A stretch of 50,282 nucleotides of DNA, taken from CAZHEV01 sp964531335 [NCBI: uncultured bacterium] (GTDB lineage: Bacteria; Eisenbacteria; RBG-16-71-46; CAZHEV01). The notes under the pieces were generated by a model. That model was not told the origin of the DNA, did not search any database, and was given only the letters and a program-made list of their open reading frames with translations. This document shows positions 36,296 through 44,772 of this stretch, in pieces. Location: positions 1 through 50,282 of the forward strand of contig CAZHEV010000017.1 in assembly GCA_964531335.1 (NCBI GenBank). The letters are read 5' to 3'. Position 1 is the first letter of the stretch, and each line of letters starts with the position of its first letter. A program made the position numbers and the translations under genes.

Positions 36296-38062
36296 ATGAG
36301 AGAATCCAACTCAGCCTTCAAAGCGATAGATCTGGGCGCGGCGCTCATGGTGGCCCTGGCGGCGGCGGCGGTGTACACGAGCGCCGTGGACTATTTTTTC
36401 AGCCAGGATGACTTCGGCTTCCTGGCCAGGGCGATCGGGCTGACCCCATACCCGGAGTTCACCGATCCGTTCGGAACCCGCGTCCTCAGCACCCAGCTTT
36501 ACTTTCGAGCCATGCACTCCATCTTCGGGCTCTCACCGGCGCCGTATCACTGGGCGAGCGTTCTGCTTCACGCTTTGAACGCCGTCCTAGTCTATATCCT
36601 CGCCAGGCGCTGGAGCGGCTCCAGGAAGGCCGCGCTGACGGCGGGCGTCGCGTTCGCCACATTCGACCTCGCATTCACCGCCGTGTACTGGGTTTCCGGC
36701 GTTCAGGACCTGATGGCCACGACCTTCCTTCTGGCGGCCGCCCTGGTGTGGACGTGGCGCGTCGAGAAAGGGATCCTGATATCGGTGGCGTCCGCCGCGG
36801 CGCTTTCGCTCAGTCTGATGTCGAAGGAGATAGGGCTCCTTTTCCCGGGGGTGCTGACTCTCATGGCGTGGTCCCAGGGCGCTGGAGGAAAGCGTACGGC
36901 GGCGGCACTGGCTCCTCATATCTCGATCTGCGCCGCGGCCGCGGTAGTCTTCGCCGTGCAGAGCTCCAAGGTGGCGGAGGGAGGCGCGTACGGGGCCGCC
37001 TTGACCGTTACAGTGCTTCATAATCTGGCCACATACGTAAAATGGACCGTTGACGTCATCCACCCGTTCAAGGACCGTGTGGCGGCGGTGGATTACGGCG
37101 CCTGGAAGACGGCCGCGGCCGCGACGGCGATGGTTCTCCTTTTTCTCCTGACCTGGCGCGGCGAGGTGGCTCGCAAAGCCTGGGCCGCCGCCGGATGGTA
37201 CGCGCTCGTCCTGGCCCCCGTGCTGCCTCTGTTAAGGCACACATACCTCTACTATCTATATCCGGCCGCGGCCGGAGCGGCGATTCTCATTGGACTGTCC
37301 GTCTTTCGCGTCTCCGGGGCGATCTCGGGCGGTCACGCAGGCGGCCCAGGGGGGGCTCTCAGGCGGAATCTCGGGCGATCCTTCGTGGTGATAGTGGCCG
37401 CCGTCCTGGCGATTACAGGGCTCGTGGGGGTACGGGCCAGGGAGGGCGCCCTGCTCGCGCCGGACTTCGTCTTGCCTCACGACCATGTCCTCAGAGCGGC
37501 CGAGCTGGCGGAAAACGCCGCATCCACGCTTCCCGAGGCGCAGATCCCTCAAGGCGCGGACCTGCTCTTGGTCAACCCTTACGCGCCGGAGTCGGTCGAC
37601 CTGTCCAAGGGAACAGCCCGGCAGGCCCCGCGCCGGAGCTCCGATGTGGTCCGGCAGGCCCTGAGGGACGGCCAAGTGCTCAGGGTGCTGAGACCCGATC
37701 TAGGGGAGATATCGTTCGCCAGACGCATGGACGAGAGGTGGGAGGACCGGCACACGCTTCTCTACGACGCCTACGGCCGCTTGACCTACCTGGGGACGGG
37801 CGCGGACATCTGGGCGAACTTGTCGACCGTCCACCTGCTTCAAACAGGCCTGCCGGAGGAGTCCATTAGATGCAGCAGGAAGGCGCTCGAGCTGCGACCG
37901 GGACACCCGCGGGCGAGCCTTAATCTAGGAATAGCGCTGACCATGATGGGTGATGTGGAAGAGGCGCGCGTTCATCTGAGGAGGGCCGCCGAAACTCTGG
38001 ACACTGAGGGGCTCAAGCGCGAGGCCCTGAAGTGGCTGGACTCCCTGGAGAAGCCCCGTTAG
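36296..38062 (+). CDS. multispanning membrane protein with C-terminal TPR, GT-C-like
   Basis: A 588-residue protein with about 11 hydrophobic helices in residues 15-385 and a soluble C-terminal part ending in a TPR-like pair (ALELRPGHPRASLNLGIALT). An acidic motif after the first helix (FFSQDDFGFL) resembles the first-loop acidic pair of GT-C glycosyltransferases (PMT/ArnT-like), so a lipid-linked sugar transferase is possible. I do not recognise a precise family. It starts 15 nt after the subtilase stop with a weak ribosome site and is probably co-transcribed with it. Its stop overlaps the convergent oxidoreductase stop by 4 nt. Confidence 0.8.
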   Translation: MRESNSAFKAIDLGAALMVALAAAAVYTSAVDYFFSQDDFGFLARAIGLTPYPEFTDPFGTRVLSTQLYFRAMHSIFGLSPAPYHWASVLLHALNAVLVYILARRWSGSRKAALTAGVAFATFDLAFTAVYWVSGVQDLMATTFLLAAALVWTWRVEKGILISVASAAALSLSLMSKEIGLLFPGVLTLMAWSQGAGGKRTAAALAPHISICAAAAVVFAVQSSKVAEGGAYGAALTVTVLHNLATYVKWTVDVIHPFKDRVAAVDYGAWKTAAAATAMVLLFLLTWRGEVARKAWAAAGWYALVLAPVLPLLRHTYLYYLYPAAAGAAILIGLSVFRVSGAISGGHAGGPGGALRRNLGRSFVVIVAAVLAITGLVGVRAREGALLAPDFVLPHDHVLRAAELAENAASTLPEAQIPQGADLLLVNPYAPESVDLSKGTARQAPRRSSDVVRQALRDGQVLRVLRPDLGEISFARRMDERWEDRHTLLYDAYGRLTYLGTGADIWANLSTVHLLQTGLPEESIRCSRKALELRPGHPRASLNLGIALTMMGDVEEARVHLRRAAETLDTEGLKREALKWLDSLEKPR

Positions 38063-39075
38063 ACCTCCCAGTTCAGGGTCTCGATGTGATTATGGTTGTG
38101 CAGGGAGCGCTCGACGGCCTCGATCACCTTGACCACCCTGCGGCCGCAAACGCCGTCGCTTATGGGCGTGGTTCCGTCGGTGATGCAGGTGAGGAAGTGG
38201 TCCACCTCCTCATGCAACGGCTCTCTGTTCTCGAGGGTCGGTGAAAACACTCCACCTGTCCGATAGCTGAGCTGAAACTCACCGAAGGTCTCGGGGTCCC
38301 TGAGATCGACCCCCTTGTCGAATATCCGGACCTTGTCCGTTACCTTCGTGTCGTCATAGATCAGCATCTTGCTGCTGCCCACGAGCGTGGTTCTGCGGAG
38401 CTTGCTTGGAGAGAGCCAGGAGATCTGAATGTGACCAATGGCGCCGGAGGAGAACTCCATGCTTATGAAGGCCACGTCCATGATGTCCTTCTGGACGTAA
38501 GCCTTGCCCATCGCGGACACCCTCGTGGGGCCCTCCCCGAGCCAGTAGAAGAACATGGACAGATCGTGAGGGGCCAGATCCCAGACCACGCTCACGTCTT
38601 TCTGGTGTATCCCCAGGTTCACCCTCGTGGAGCTCAGGTAATAGACGGACCCCAGCTCGCCGCCGGCGATGGTCTCCCTGATCCTGACCACGGCGGGGCT
38701 GTACTCGAAAACGTGCCCCACCATGAGCACAAGGCCCCCTTTGTCCGCCAGCGAAATCAGCTCGTCGGCCTGTTTGGTCGACGTGGCGAACGGCTTCTCT
38801 ATGAAGACGTGCTTCCCGCTCCGGAGGGCCTGCTTGGCCAGCTCGTAGTGGGTCGTAATGGGCGTGGCGAGCATCACGGCGTCCAGCCCATTGTTGTTTA
38901 TGAGGTCGCCGTAGCTCGAAGTTGTTTCGGCGGAGGGATAGCGCTCGCGCATGAAGTCCAGCCGCGACTGGTCGAGGTCGCAACAGACAAGCTTGGAGCA
39001 CTTTCTGTTGGCGTTGAGATTCCTGACGAGATTAGGTCCCCAGTATCCGCACCCGACTACCCCAACGCTCAGCAC
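38059..39075 (-). CDS. Gfo/Idh/MocA-family NAD(P)-dependent sugar oxidoreductase
   Basis: A 338-residue oxidoreductase: the Rossmann motif GVVGCGYWG (5-13), the signature IEKPFA (about 95-100) and a C-terminal substrate domain with the WDLAPHDLSM motif. Closest recognisable relatives are the WlbA/WbpB-type enzymes acting on UDP-sugars for surface polysaccharides. The GTG start has AGGGAG 7 nt upstream and lies 12 nt after the sugar transferase gene, consistent with one polysaccharide operon. Confidence 0.9.
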   Translation of the reverse strand: MLSVGVVGCGYWGPNLVRNLNANRKCSKLVCCDLDQSRLDFMRERYPSAETTSSYGDLINNNGLDAVMLATPITTHYELAKQALRSGKHVFIEKPFATSTKQADELISLADKGGLVLMVGHVFEYSPAVVRIRETIAGGELGSVYYLSSTRVNLGIHQKDVSVVWDLAPHDLSMFFYWLGEGPTRVSAMGKAYVQKDIMDVAFISMEFSSGAIGHIQISWLSPSKLRRTTLVGSSKMLIYDDTKVTDKVRIFDKGVDLRDPETFGEFQLSYRTGGVFSPTLENREPLHEEVDHFLTCITDGTTPISDGVCGRRVVKVIEAVERSLHNHNHIETLNWEV

Positions 39076-39086
39076 GGCAATACTCC

Positions 39087-40190
39087 CTAGTGGGCCCCGT
39101 CCCCGTTAATCACGGCGGGAATGGTCCGGAACATCAGCTTGATGTCCATGCCCAGACTCCAATTGGCCGCATAGTAGAGGTCCAGTAGAACCATCTCGTC
39201 GAAGTTGACGTTGCTCCTGCCGGTCACCTGCCAGAGGCCCGTAATGCCGGCGTTCACGGACAACCTCTTCTTGTGCCAATCGCTGTACGAGTCCCACTCG
39301 TAGATCAAACACGGCCTGGGGCCGACAAGGCTCATATGCCCGAGCAGCACGTTGAACAACTGCGGCAGCTCGTCCAAGCTCCACCGCCGCAGGATCCTTC
39401 CCAGCCCCGTCACTCTCGGATCGTCCACCAACTTGTATACCCTTTTGCCCGACTTGTCAACGCTCGCTTCCTGGCCGTTGCCCCTCAGGCCCTCCCAGTA
39501 ACGCCGGTGGATGGACTGGTCGTTGTTGACGACCATGGATCTGAACTTGTAGCAGTTGAAAGGACGGCCATTTCGGCCTACCCTGCGCTGCTTGAAGAGG
39601 ATCGGCCCCGGCGAGCTGAGCTTGACGGCAATACCGGCCGCTATTAGCAGCGGCGACAGCAGGACCGTGGCGGCGGACGCCCCCAGGATGTCGACCGCTC
39701 TCTTGAGGATTCCGCGGAGCCCGGTCGAGCGCGGGCTCCCCAGTCTCACGAGAGGCACGCCCCGGATCTCCTTCATCGGCGCCCTGCCCCTGAAGACCTC
39801 CATCGAGGGCGAGAGCACCCAGACCTGGCGGCCCTGTGATTGGAGCCCCTGGCATAGGTCCATGAGCTCCTCCCGGTCCAAGTCGGGCCTGGCCAGCACG
39901 ACGGGCGACCCGCAGTATGAATCGGGGTCGTGGAATGAGAAATCGCCGTTTCGCAGGACCACGGCCCTGGCGTCGCGGGAGATCACTTTGGCCGCCCTGA
40001 GGTCGTACAGCAGACCGTTTTCGTCGCCGTTGGCGTATATCACCCACGGGGGATCGCCTGCGGCTGTTCTTTCGGACTTCTTCAGCTTCTCGAGAATCGA
40101 GACGGATGGGGTTCTGCTTAACGCCGAACGCGGCCCGGCCAGAACTCGATCAACGCCTCCTACGCTTTCGATCCTGCTAGGATTGCCCAT
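39087..40190 (-). CDS. polyprenyl-phosphate sugar-1-phosphate transferase (WcaJ/PssY-like)
   Basis: A monotopic phosphoglycosyltransferase of about 367 residues. The C-terminal catalytic part carries the family motifs: a re-entrant helix (DILGASAATVLLSPLL), FKQRRVGRNGRPFNCYKFRSM across two motifs, RWSLDELPQLFNVL, MSLVGPRP and AGITGLWQVTGR. It transfers a sugar-1-phosphate from a UDP-sugar to undecaprenyl phosphate and so starts a polysaccharide repeat unit. The N-terminal part (about 40-170) looks like a CoA-binding-3-type fold and lacks the four membrane helices of WcaJ. Start is uncertain: ATG 40190 (GGAG upstream) is preferred over ATG 40232 and TTG 40313. Confidence 0.88.
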   Translation of the reverse strand: MGNPSRIESVGGVDRVLAGPRSALSRTPSVSILEKLKKSERTAAGDPPWVIYANGDENGLLYDLRAAKVISRDARAVVLRNGDFSFHDPDSYCGSPVVLARPDLDREELMDLCQGLQSQGRQVWVLSPSMEVFRGRAPMKEIRGVPLVRLGSPRSTGLRGILKRAVDILGASAATVLLSPLLIAAGIAVKLSSPGPILFKQRRVGRNGRPFNCYKFRSMVVNNDQSIHRRYWEGLRGNGQEASVDKSGKRVYKLVDDPRVTGLGRILRRWSLDELPQLFNVLLGHMSLVGPRPCLIYEWDSYSDWHKKRLSVNAGITGLWQVTGRSNVNFDEMVLLDLYYAANWSLGMDIKLMFRTIPAVINGDGAH

Positions 40191-40351
40191 GTGCGCATCC
40201 ACTCCAGTATCCAGACTGGCCGGGATAGGCATAAGTGTCGCGATTTCGGGGTCTTCCTCGGCGAAGGAGTTACCACTGGGGGCTATCTCATAGTAGGGCC
40301 GCCCTCGTGTCAAGCGTTTTTGTGACCGCTTGGTGAACTCCGGACCGCCTC

Positions 40352-42070
40352 CTAGCCCGCCTTGGAAGCCGCAGCGACCGACTCATTTCCCGCCGCCTCG
40401 GACATCTTGGCTGATGGTATGGTGAAATAGAACTTGCTGCCTACTCCGGGGGAGCTGTCGAGCCAGATCTTACCGCCGTGCTGCTCGACTATCCCCTTGC
40501 AAATCACAAGCCCCAGTCCTGTGCCCCCCGCCTTTCGGGTGGGAGAGCTGTCCAGCTGCTGAAACTTCCTGAAAAGCTTCGGGACATCCTCCTGGGCGAT
40601 GCCCTTGCCCGAATCCCGGACGCAGATCTCGATGGCCCCATCCACCTTGCCGGCGGTCACTATGATGTCGCCGCCGGGCTCGGAGAACTTGACCGCGTTG
40701 CTGAGCAGGTTGGTGATGACCTGCCCTATCCTGAACTCGTCCCCGTACATCGTCAGATCGGACTTGGGAAGCAGCGTCTTCACGACCAGCGACGCCTGTT
40801 CGGCGAGCCTTCTGATCCCGTCCACGGCTTCCTTTATGGTCTTGGCCGCGTCGAACGGCTTGAAGGTCATAGTCAGCTTGGACGACTCTATCCTGGAGAA
40901 GTCCAGTATATCGTTGATCAGGAATATGAGCCGGTCCGTGTTGGCGTGACATATGTCCAGCAATTCCTTCTGGGAGTCGGTGAGCGGGAAGAATTTCTCG
41001 TCGCTGAGAAGCTCCAGAGAGCCTTTGATGGAGGTAAGCGGCGTCCTTATCTCGTGGGACACCACGGCGACGAACTCGGACTTGAGCCTGTCCAGCTCCC
41101 TCGTCTTCTCGAAAAGCTGGGCGTTGCTTATGGCTATGGCCGCCTGGCTCCCGAACAGCATCAGCATGTCCCGGTCCTTCGTCGAGAAGGCCTCTCTCTT
41201 CTTGTCCACGGCCGCGATCGCGCCTATGACACAGCCTTTGTGGATGAGCGGCACGACCAGCGCCTGCTCGGCGTTGACGGCCAGCAGCGGGTCGCTCTTG
41301 TCCTCGGACTTGCGCCCGAGGTCCGCGCGGATCACCGGCTTGGCGGCCTTGGCCACACCGCCCACGATGCCCTCTCCGATCTTGATGGACATGCCGGCGC
41401 ATTTGTCGCTCTTGATCCCGGAGACCACCTCCCCTACGAACTCCTCGCCGTCCTCATCGGCCAGGAACAGCAGGCACGCTCTGGCCTGCATGAGCTGCTT
41501 CGCCCTCTCGACGATCAACACCAGGGTCCTCTTCAGATTGAGGCTGGAGCTGACCTCTATGCCGATCTCGTACAGCGTGGACAGGTGCTGTGTCGCCCGC
41601 CTGACCTCCTGCTTGAGACGTTCCTCCTGGGATTGAAGCCTGGCGTTGGCCGATTTTAGGTCCTGGACCAGCCGTTTGTTCTCAGCCGCCAGTCTGTGGG
41701 CCTCGACGCCGCGGTCGATGATCTGGGAAACCTCCCAGAGATCGAAGGGCTTGGTTATGTAGTCGTAGGCGCCCTCTCGCAGCGCGGTGATGGCGCTGGA
41801 CGCGGACGCAAAGCCCGTTATCATTATCACGCAAGCGTTCGGGTTCTCCTTCTTCGCGACACGGAGCACCTCGAGGCCGTTTATGCCGGGCAGGTTGATG
41901 TCGCTTATCACGACCTCGTAACTTCCGTTCTGGAGCTTCTCGACCGCCTCCTCGCCGCTCGTCGCGGTCTCGATGCTCTCGCCCCTCTGGCTGAAGAGGT
42001 CCTTGAATACGTCGAGCAAGTCCTCCTCGTCGTCTACGACCAGAATCCTCGGGCTCTTGTACCCATCCAT
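40352..42070 (-). CDS. receiver-GAF-histidine kinase hybrid
   Basis: A 572-residue kinase with an N-terminal receiver (phospho-acceptor D57 in VVISDINLPG), a coiled-coil linker (about 125-165), a GAF domain (about 170-320), HisKA (H339 in VSHEIRTPLTS) and HATPase_c (NLLSNAVKF, DSGKGIA, GTGLGLVI). The receiver at the N-terminus means it can be controlled by another kinase before it phosphorylates its own partner. A ribosome site (GGAGGGAAGGG) precedes the ATG. It lies between the cyclase and the polysaccharide genes, in the same direction. Confidence 0.94.
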   Translation of the reverse strand: MDGYKSPRILVVDDEEDLLDVFKDLFSQRGESIETATSGEEAVEKLQNGSYEVVISDINLPGINGLEVLRVAKKENPNACVIMITGFASASSAITALREGAYDYITKPFDLWEVSQIIDRGVEAHRLAAENKRLVQDLKSANARLQSQEERLKQEVRRATQHLSTLYEIGIEVSSSLNLKRTLVLIVERAKQLMQARACLLFLADEDGEEFVGEVVSGIKSDKCAGMSIKIGEGIVGGVAKAAKPVIRADLGRKSEDKSDPLLAVNAEQALVVPLIHKGCVIGAIAAVDKKREAFSTKDRDMLMLFGSQAAIAISNAQLFEKTRELDRLKSEFVAVVSHEIRTPLTSIKGSLELLSDEKFFPLTDSQKELLDICHANTDRLIFLINDILDFSRIESSKLTMTFKPFDAAKTIKEAVDGIRRLAEQASLVVKTLLPKSDLTMYGDEFRIGQVITNLLSNAVKFSEPGGDIIVTAGKVDGAIEICVRDSGKGIAQEDVPKLFRKFQQLDSSPTRKAGGTGLGLVICKGIVEQHGGKIWLDSSPGVGSKFYFTIPSAKMSEAAGNESVAAASKAG

Positions 42071-42084
42071 TGCCCTTCCCTCCG

Positions 42085-43329
42085 TCAGTTCACGCCGGCC
42101 ACGTCGAAGACGACGGTCCGATTTCTACCCAGCCTCTTGGCCGCATAGAGAGCCTCATCGGCTCTGGTGACGGTTTCCGCCCCATCCTCAGCGTCATCCG
42201 GAAACGACGCGACACCCATGCTTACCGTGAGCTTCTTTCTTCGAGGGAACGTACAGTTCTCGACCACCGCCCGGATGCGCTCCGCGGCGGCCACGGCGGC
42301 CCCCCGGTCGGTGCAGGGCAGGAGCATCACGAACTCGTCACCGCCGAACCTTGCCACTACATCGGACGAGCGCGCGCATCTTTTGATCAACGCCGCAAAC
42401 TCCTTGAGGACCGCGTCGCCGACGCCGTGCCCGCAGGAATCGTTGAGCCGCTTGAAGTTGTCAATGTCCATGAGCACGATGGAGAATCCATGCCCGTACC
42501 TGCGGGTCCTTTGAGTCTCGCCCGCCAGTCTCTCCTGGAAGTGACGCCTATTGTAGAGCGAGGTTAGCGTGTCCGTTATCGCCAGCCTCTCCATCTCCTT
42601 GTACATGAGATGCTTGTGGATGGCCGGAGCGGCCTGGCCGGAGATGAGTGTAAGGAGCCGTAGGTCGTCGTCGTCGAAGGCGCCGGGTTTCGAATGGCTC
42701 AGGTTGATCACGCCGATGAGCTCAGTCTGCACCACCAGGGGAATGGCGAGAAAGGATGTCACTTCGCGGGACACCCCGGTGCGGTCCGCCCGGAGTCCTC
42801 TCAGCAGCACGGGTTTTTTCTCCTTCGCCACCCACCCCGAAAACCCCAGCCCGCGATCGAACTTCACGTCGGGGATGAGGTCGATCGTCTCCCCCACCGT
42901 CAGGGCCGGGACCAGATTGCCGTCGGTCTTGTCCATCAGGAACAGGGTGGCGTTCTCGTACGGGATCGCCCCTCTTATCGACGCCAACAGCGCCTTGAAC
43001 GCCTCCTCGGGGTCCTGCGTGAGCTGCACCATTTTGCTTATTTCGAACAGGACCTCGATCTCCTTTTTCTCGCCTCCGCCGACGCCGGGGGCGCTCTTGC
43101 CCATGGCGCGCGAGATCCTGTCGGCCAACGAGCTGGCGCTGCTGATGATGTCCGATGCCCTCTTCTGGGACAGGGACTTCTCCAGGACCGCCGAGCACCT
43201 GTCCGCCTCCCTGGGGCTGAAAACCCCGCAGGATTCCGCCGTTTTTATGAGCTTGCCGTAGCTCTTTCTGAACTTTGTCGATGCATCTCGCAGCACGGCG
43301 GAGCCCGCTCCGTTTCTAGTTCTGATCAC
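42085..43329 (-). CDS. GAF-GGDEF diguanylate cyclase
   Basis: A 414-residue protein: an N-terminal helical region (1-90), GAF (about 100-245) and GGDEF (about 250-410). The active site reads GGDEF (329-333) and the inhibitory c-di-GMP site RSSD (320-323) is present five residues upstream, so an active, product-inhibited cyclase is expected. It makes c-di-GMP, which usually promotes polysaccharide and biofilm formation. The GTG start has GAGGGGGTG upstream. It sits between the sigma-factor group and the polysaccharide genes. Confidence 0.94.
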   Translation of the reverse strand: MIRTRNGAGSAVLRDASTKFRKSYGKLIKTAESCGVFSPREADRCSAVLEKSLSQKRASDIISSASSLADRISRAMGKSAPGVGGGEKKEIEVLFEISKMVQLTQDPEEAFKALLASIRGAIPYENATLFLMDKTDGNLVPALTVGETIDLIPDVKFDRGLGFSGWVAKEKKPVLLRGLRADRTGVSREVTSFLAIPLVVQTELIGVINLSHSKPGAFDDDDLRLLTLISGQAAPAIHKHLMYKEMERLAITDTLTSLYNRRHFQERLAGETQRTRRYGHGFSIVLMDIDNFKRLNDSCGHGVGDAVLKEFAALIKRCARSSDVVARFGGDEFVMLLPCTDRGAAVAAAERIRAVVENCTFPRRKKLTVSMGVASFPDDAEDGAETVTRADEALYAAKRLGRNRTVVFDVAGVN

Positions 43330-43341
43330 GGCCGCACCCCC

Positions 43342-43629
43342 TCACCTTTGGTCTTTCCAATCCATCCATTTCAGCAGCTCTTCCCTCGCGCAGCGCGCCT
43401 CGTCTCTTATCGCGGCGAGTCTTCGTCTCGCCGGCTCCGAGGCGACGCTCTGTAGATCGAACAGCAACAGCTGCGCGTTCCCGAGAATCGAGGCCAGCGA
43501 TCCGTTGATTCTGTGCGCGACCAGGTAGTTGTCGTGCTCGTCGCCGTGCTCGGCTTCCCTTGCCTCCACTTCCCAGTCTTCCCTTTCAGTTGCGCCGAAT
43601 CCCATCGGGACCTCCGTCGGCCGCGGCAT
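43342..43629 (-). CDS. stand-alone DHp-like protein (histidine-kinase fragment)
   Basis: A 95-residue protein whose second half (about 30-92) resembles a HisKA dimerisation helix pair: AHRINGSLASILGNAQLLLFD matches the H-box with H39 in the phospho-acceptor position. No ATPase domain follows; the stop is 12 nt before the cyclase start. GGGGAG precedes the ATG. It could be a phosphotransfer protein, a dominant partner of a nearby kinase or a decayed kinase. The intact ribosome site and clean size favour a real small gene. Function is not assigned. Confidence 0.65.
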   Translation of the reverse strand: MPRPTEVPMGFGATEREDWEVEAREAEHGDEHDNYLVAHRINGSLASILGNAQLLLFDLQSVASEPARRRLAAIRDEARCAREELLKWMDWKDQR

Positions 43630-43632
43630 CGC

Positions 43633-44424
43633 TCACTCCCCGTAGAGCGCTCTCTGCACTCGAGACCTGAGCTTGCCGATGGCCTTGGTGTGTATCTGAG
43701 AGACCCTGGACTCGGATATCCTGAGAGTCTCGCCTATCTCCTTGAGAGTCATCTCCTCGTAGTAGTAGAGCGCGATGACGAGACGCTCTTGTTCCGGGAG
43801 CCGGTTCACGGAATCTAGAAGGATCTCCTTGGCCTCCTCCATCTCAACCTGCTGTGAGGGATCGGCGCTCTTGATGTCCTCGATCACCTCGGCCAAACCC
43901 GCCAACTCCCTGTCGTCATCCGAGGAAATGGTCTGATTCAGGCTTATCGCTGAGATCCTTTTCACATCCCCCATGAGCTGGGATAGGTCCCTCGTGCTCA
44001 TATTCATCTCGCGCGCGATCTCGTCCTCGCAAGCCGCGCGCCCGTATTTTTGATCGAGCTGCTGGCAGACCCTGTCCACCTGTTTGGCTTTCCGCCTGGT
44101 GGTACGCGACGCCCAGTCGAGAGCCCGGAGCTCGTCAAGCACGGCCCCCCTGATCCTCCAAACCGCGTACGTCTCGAACTTTGTCCCTTTCGACTTATCG
44201 TATTTCTCCATGGCGTCGAAAAGCCCGATCACCGCCGCGTTGGTCAGGTCCTCGGTCTCCACTGTCTTGGGCAGCCCCGCGGATATCCTGTCCACCACGT
44301 ACTTGACCAGATGCGCGTACTTTCTGAAGGCCAGCTCCCTTGTTCGCTGCGATTTGGTCAGGTTCCGCGGCAATCTCGCGGGCGACTCCATCGCTTGCTT
44401 GAGCAATCCTGTTGAGTGGGCCAT
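43633..44424 (-). CDS. FliA/WhiG-type RNA polymerase sigma factor (sigma-28 family)
   Basis: A 263-residue group 3 sigma factor. Region 2 (HLVKYVVDRISAGLPKTVETEDL start, KFETYAVWRIRGAVLDELRALDW) is characteristic of FliA/WhiG, followed by region 3 (about 110-170) and region 4 (LPEQERLVIALYYYEEMTLKEIGETL). FliA drives late flagellar and chemotaxis genes; WhiG drives sporulation genes in Streptomyces. The ATG at 44424 has GGAGGAG upstream. No flagellar structural gene is in the window. It lies just upstream of the DHp-like protein and cyclase. Confidence 0.93.
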   Translation of the reverse strand: MAHSTGLLKQAMESPARLPRNLTKSQRTRELAFRKYAHLVKYVVDRISAGLPKTVETEDLTNAAVIGLFDAMEKYDKSKGTKFETYAVWRIRGAVLDELRALDWASRTTRRKAKQVDRVCQQLDQKYGRAACEDEIAREMNMSTRDLSQLMGDVKRISAISLNQTISSDDDRELAGLAEVIEDIKSADPSQQVEMEEAKEILLDSVNRLPEQERLVIALYYYEEMTLKEIGETLRISESRVSQIHTKAIGKLRSRVQRALYGE

Positions 44425-44467
44425 CCTCTCCTCCGTCCCGGGGCTGAAAGCACCGGATGCGTCCGGC

Positions 44468-44767
44468 CTATCCCCTCGACGCGCAGGCCAGGTGCCTGAC
44501 GACATTCTCCAAAGCTTCACTCTGAATCCGCCGGATCTCCGAGACCTTCATGCGCAGTGCGGAGGCCACGTCCGATTCCGTCAGCTTCTCGTAGTACCGC
44601 AACGCGAGAACCAACCTTTCCCTCTCCTTCAACTCCAGAAGGGCGTCTTCAATATGGACTAGACTCGGTCGGCCGCTCCGCGCCCGGGCAGGGGTTGTGG
44701 CGCCGTCGCTCTTGTCCAGCGCGCGTTTCAAGCCGTCCAGAATTCTGTTCGTTAGCCTCGAGGACAT
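44468..44767 (-). CDS. sigma-70 region 4-only protein
   Basis: A 99-residue protein. Residues about 43-90 (LLELKERERLVLALRYYEKL, then SDVASALRMKVSEIRRIQSEAL) align along their length with region 4 of the neighbouring FliA-type sigma factor, helix-turn-helix included. Region 2 and region 3 are absent. The first 42 residues are polar and likely disordered. It may bind -35-like DNA or RNA polymerase flap without directing initiation, or compete with the full sigma. The ATG has AGGTAGG upstream and the gene lies 43 nt before the sigma gene, 5 nt after the receiver gene. Confidence 0.7.
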   Translation of the reverse strand: MSSRLTNRILDGLKRALDKSDGATTPARARSGRPSLVHIEDALLELKERERLVLALRYYEKLTESDVASALRMKVSEIRRIQSEALENVVRHLACASRG

Positions 44768-44772
44768 AGGAC

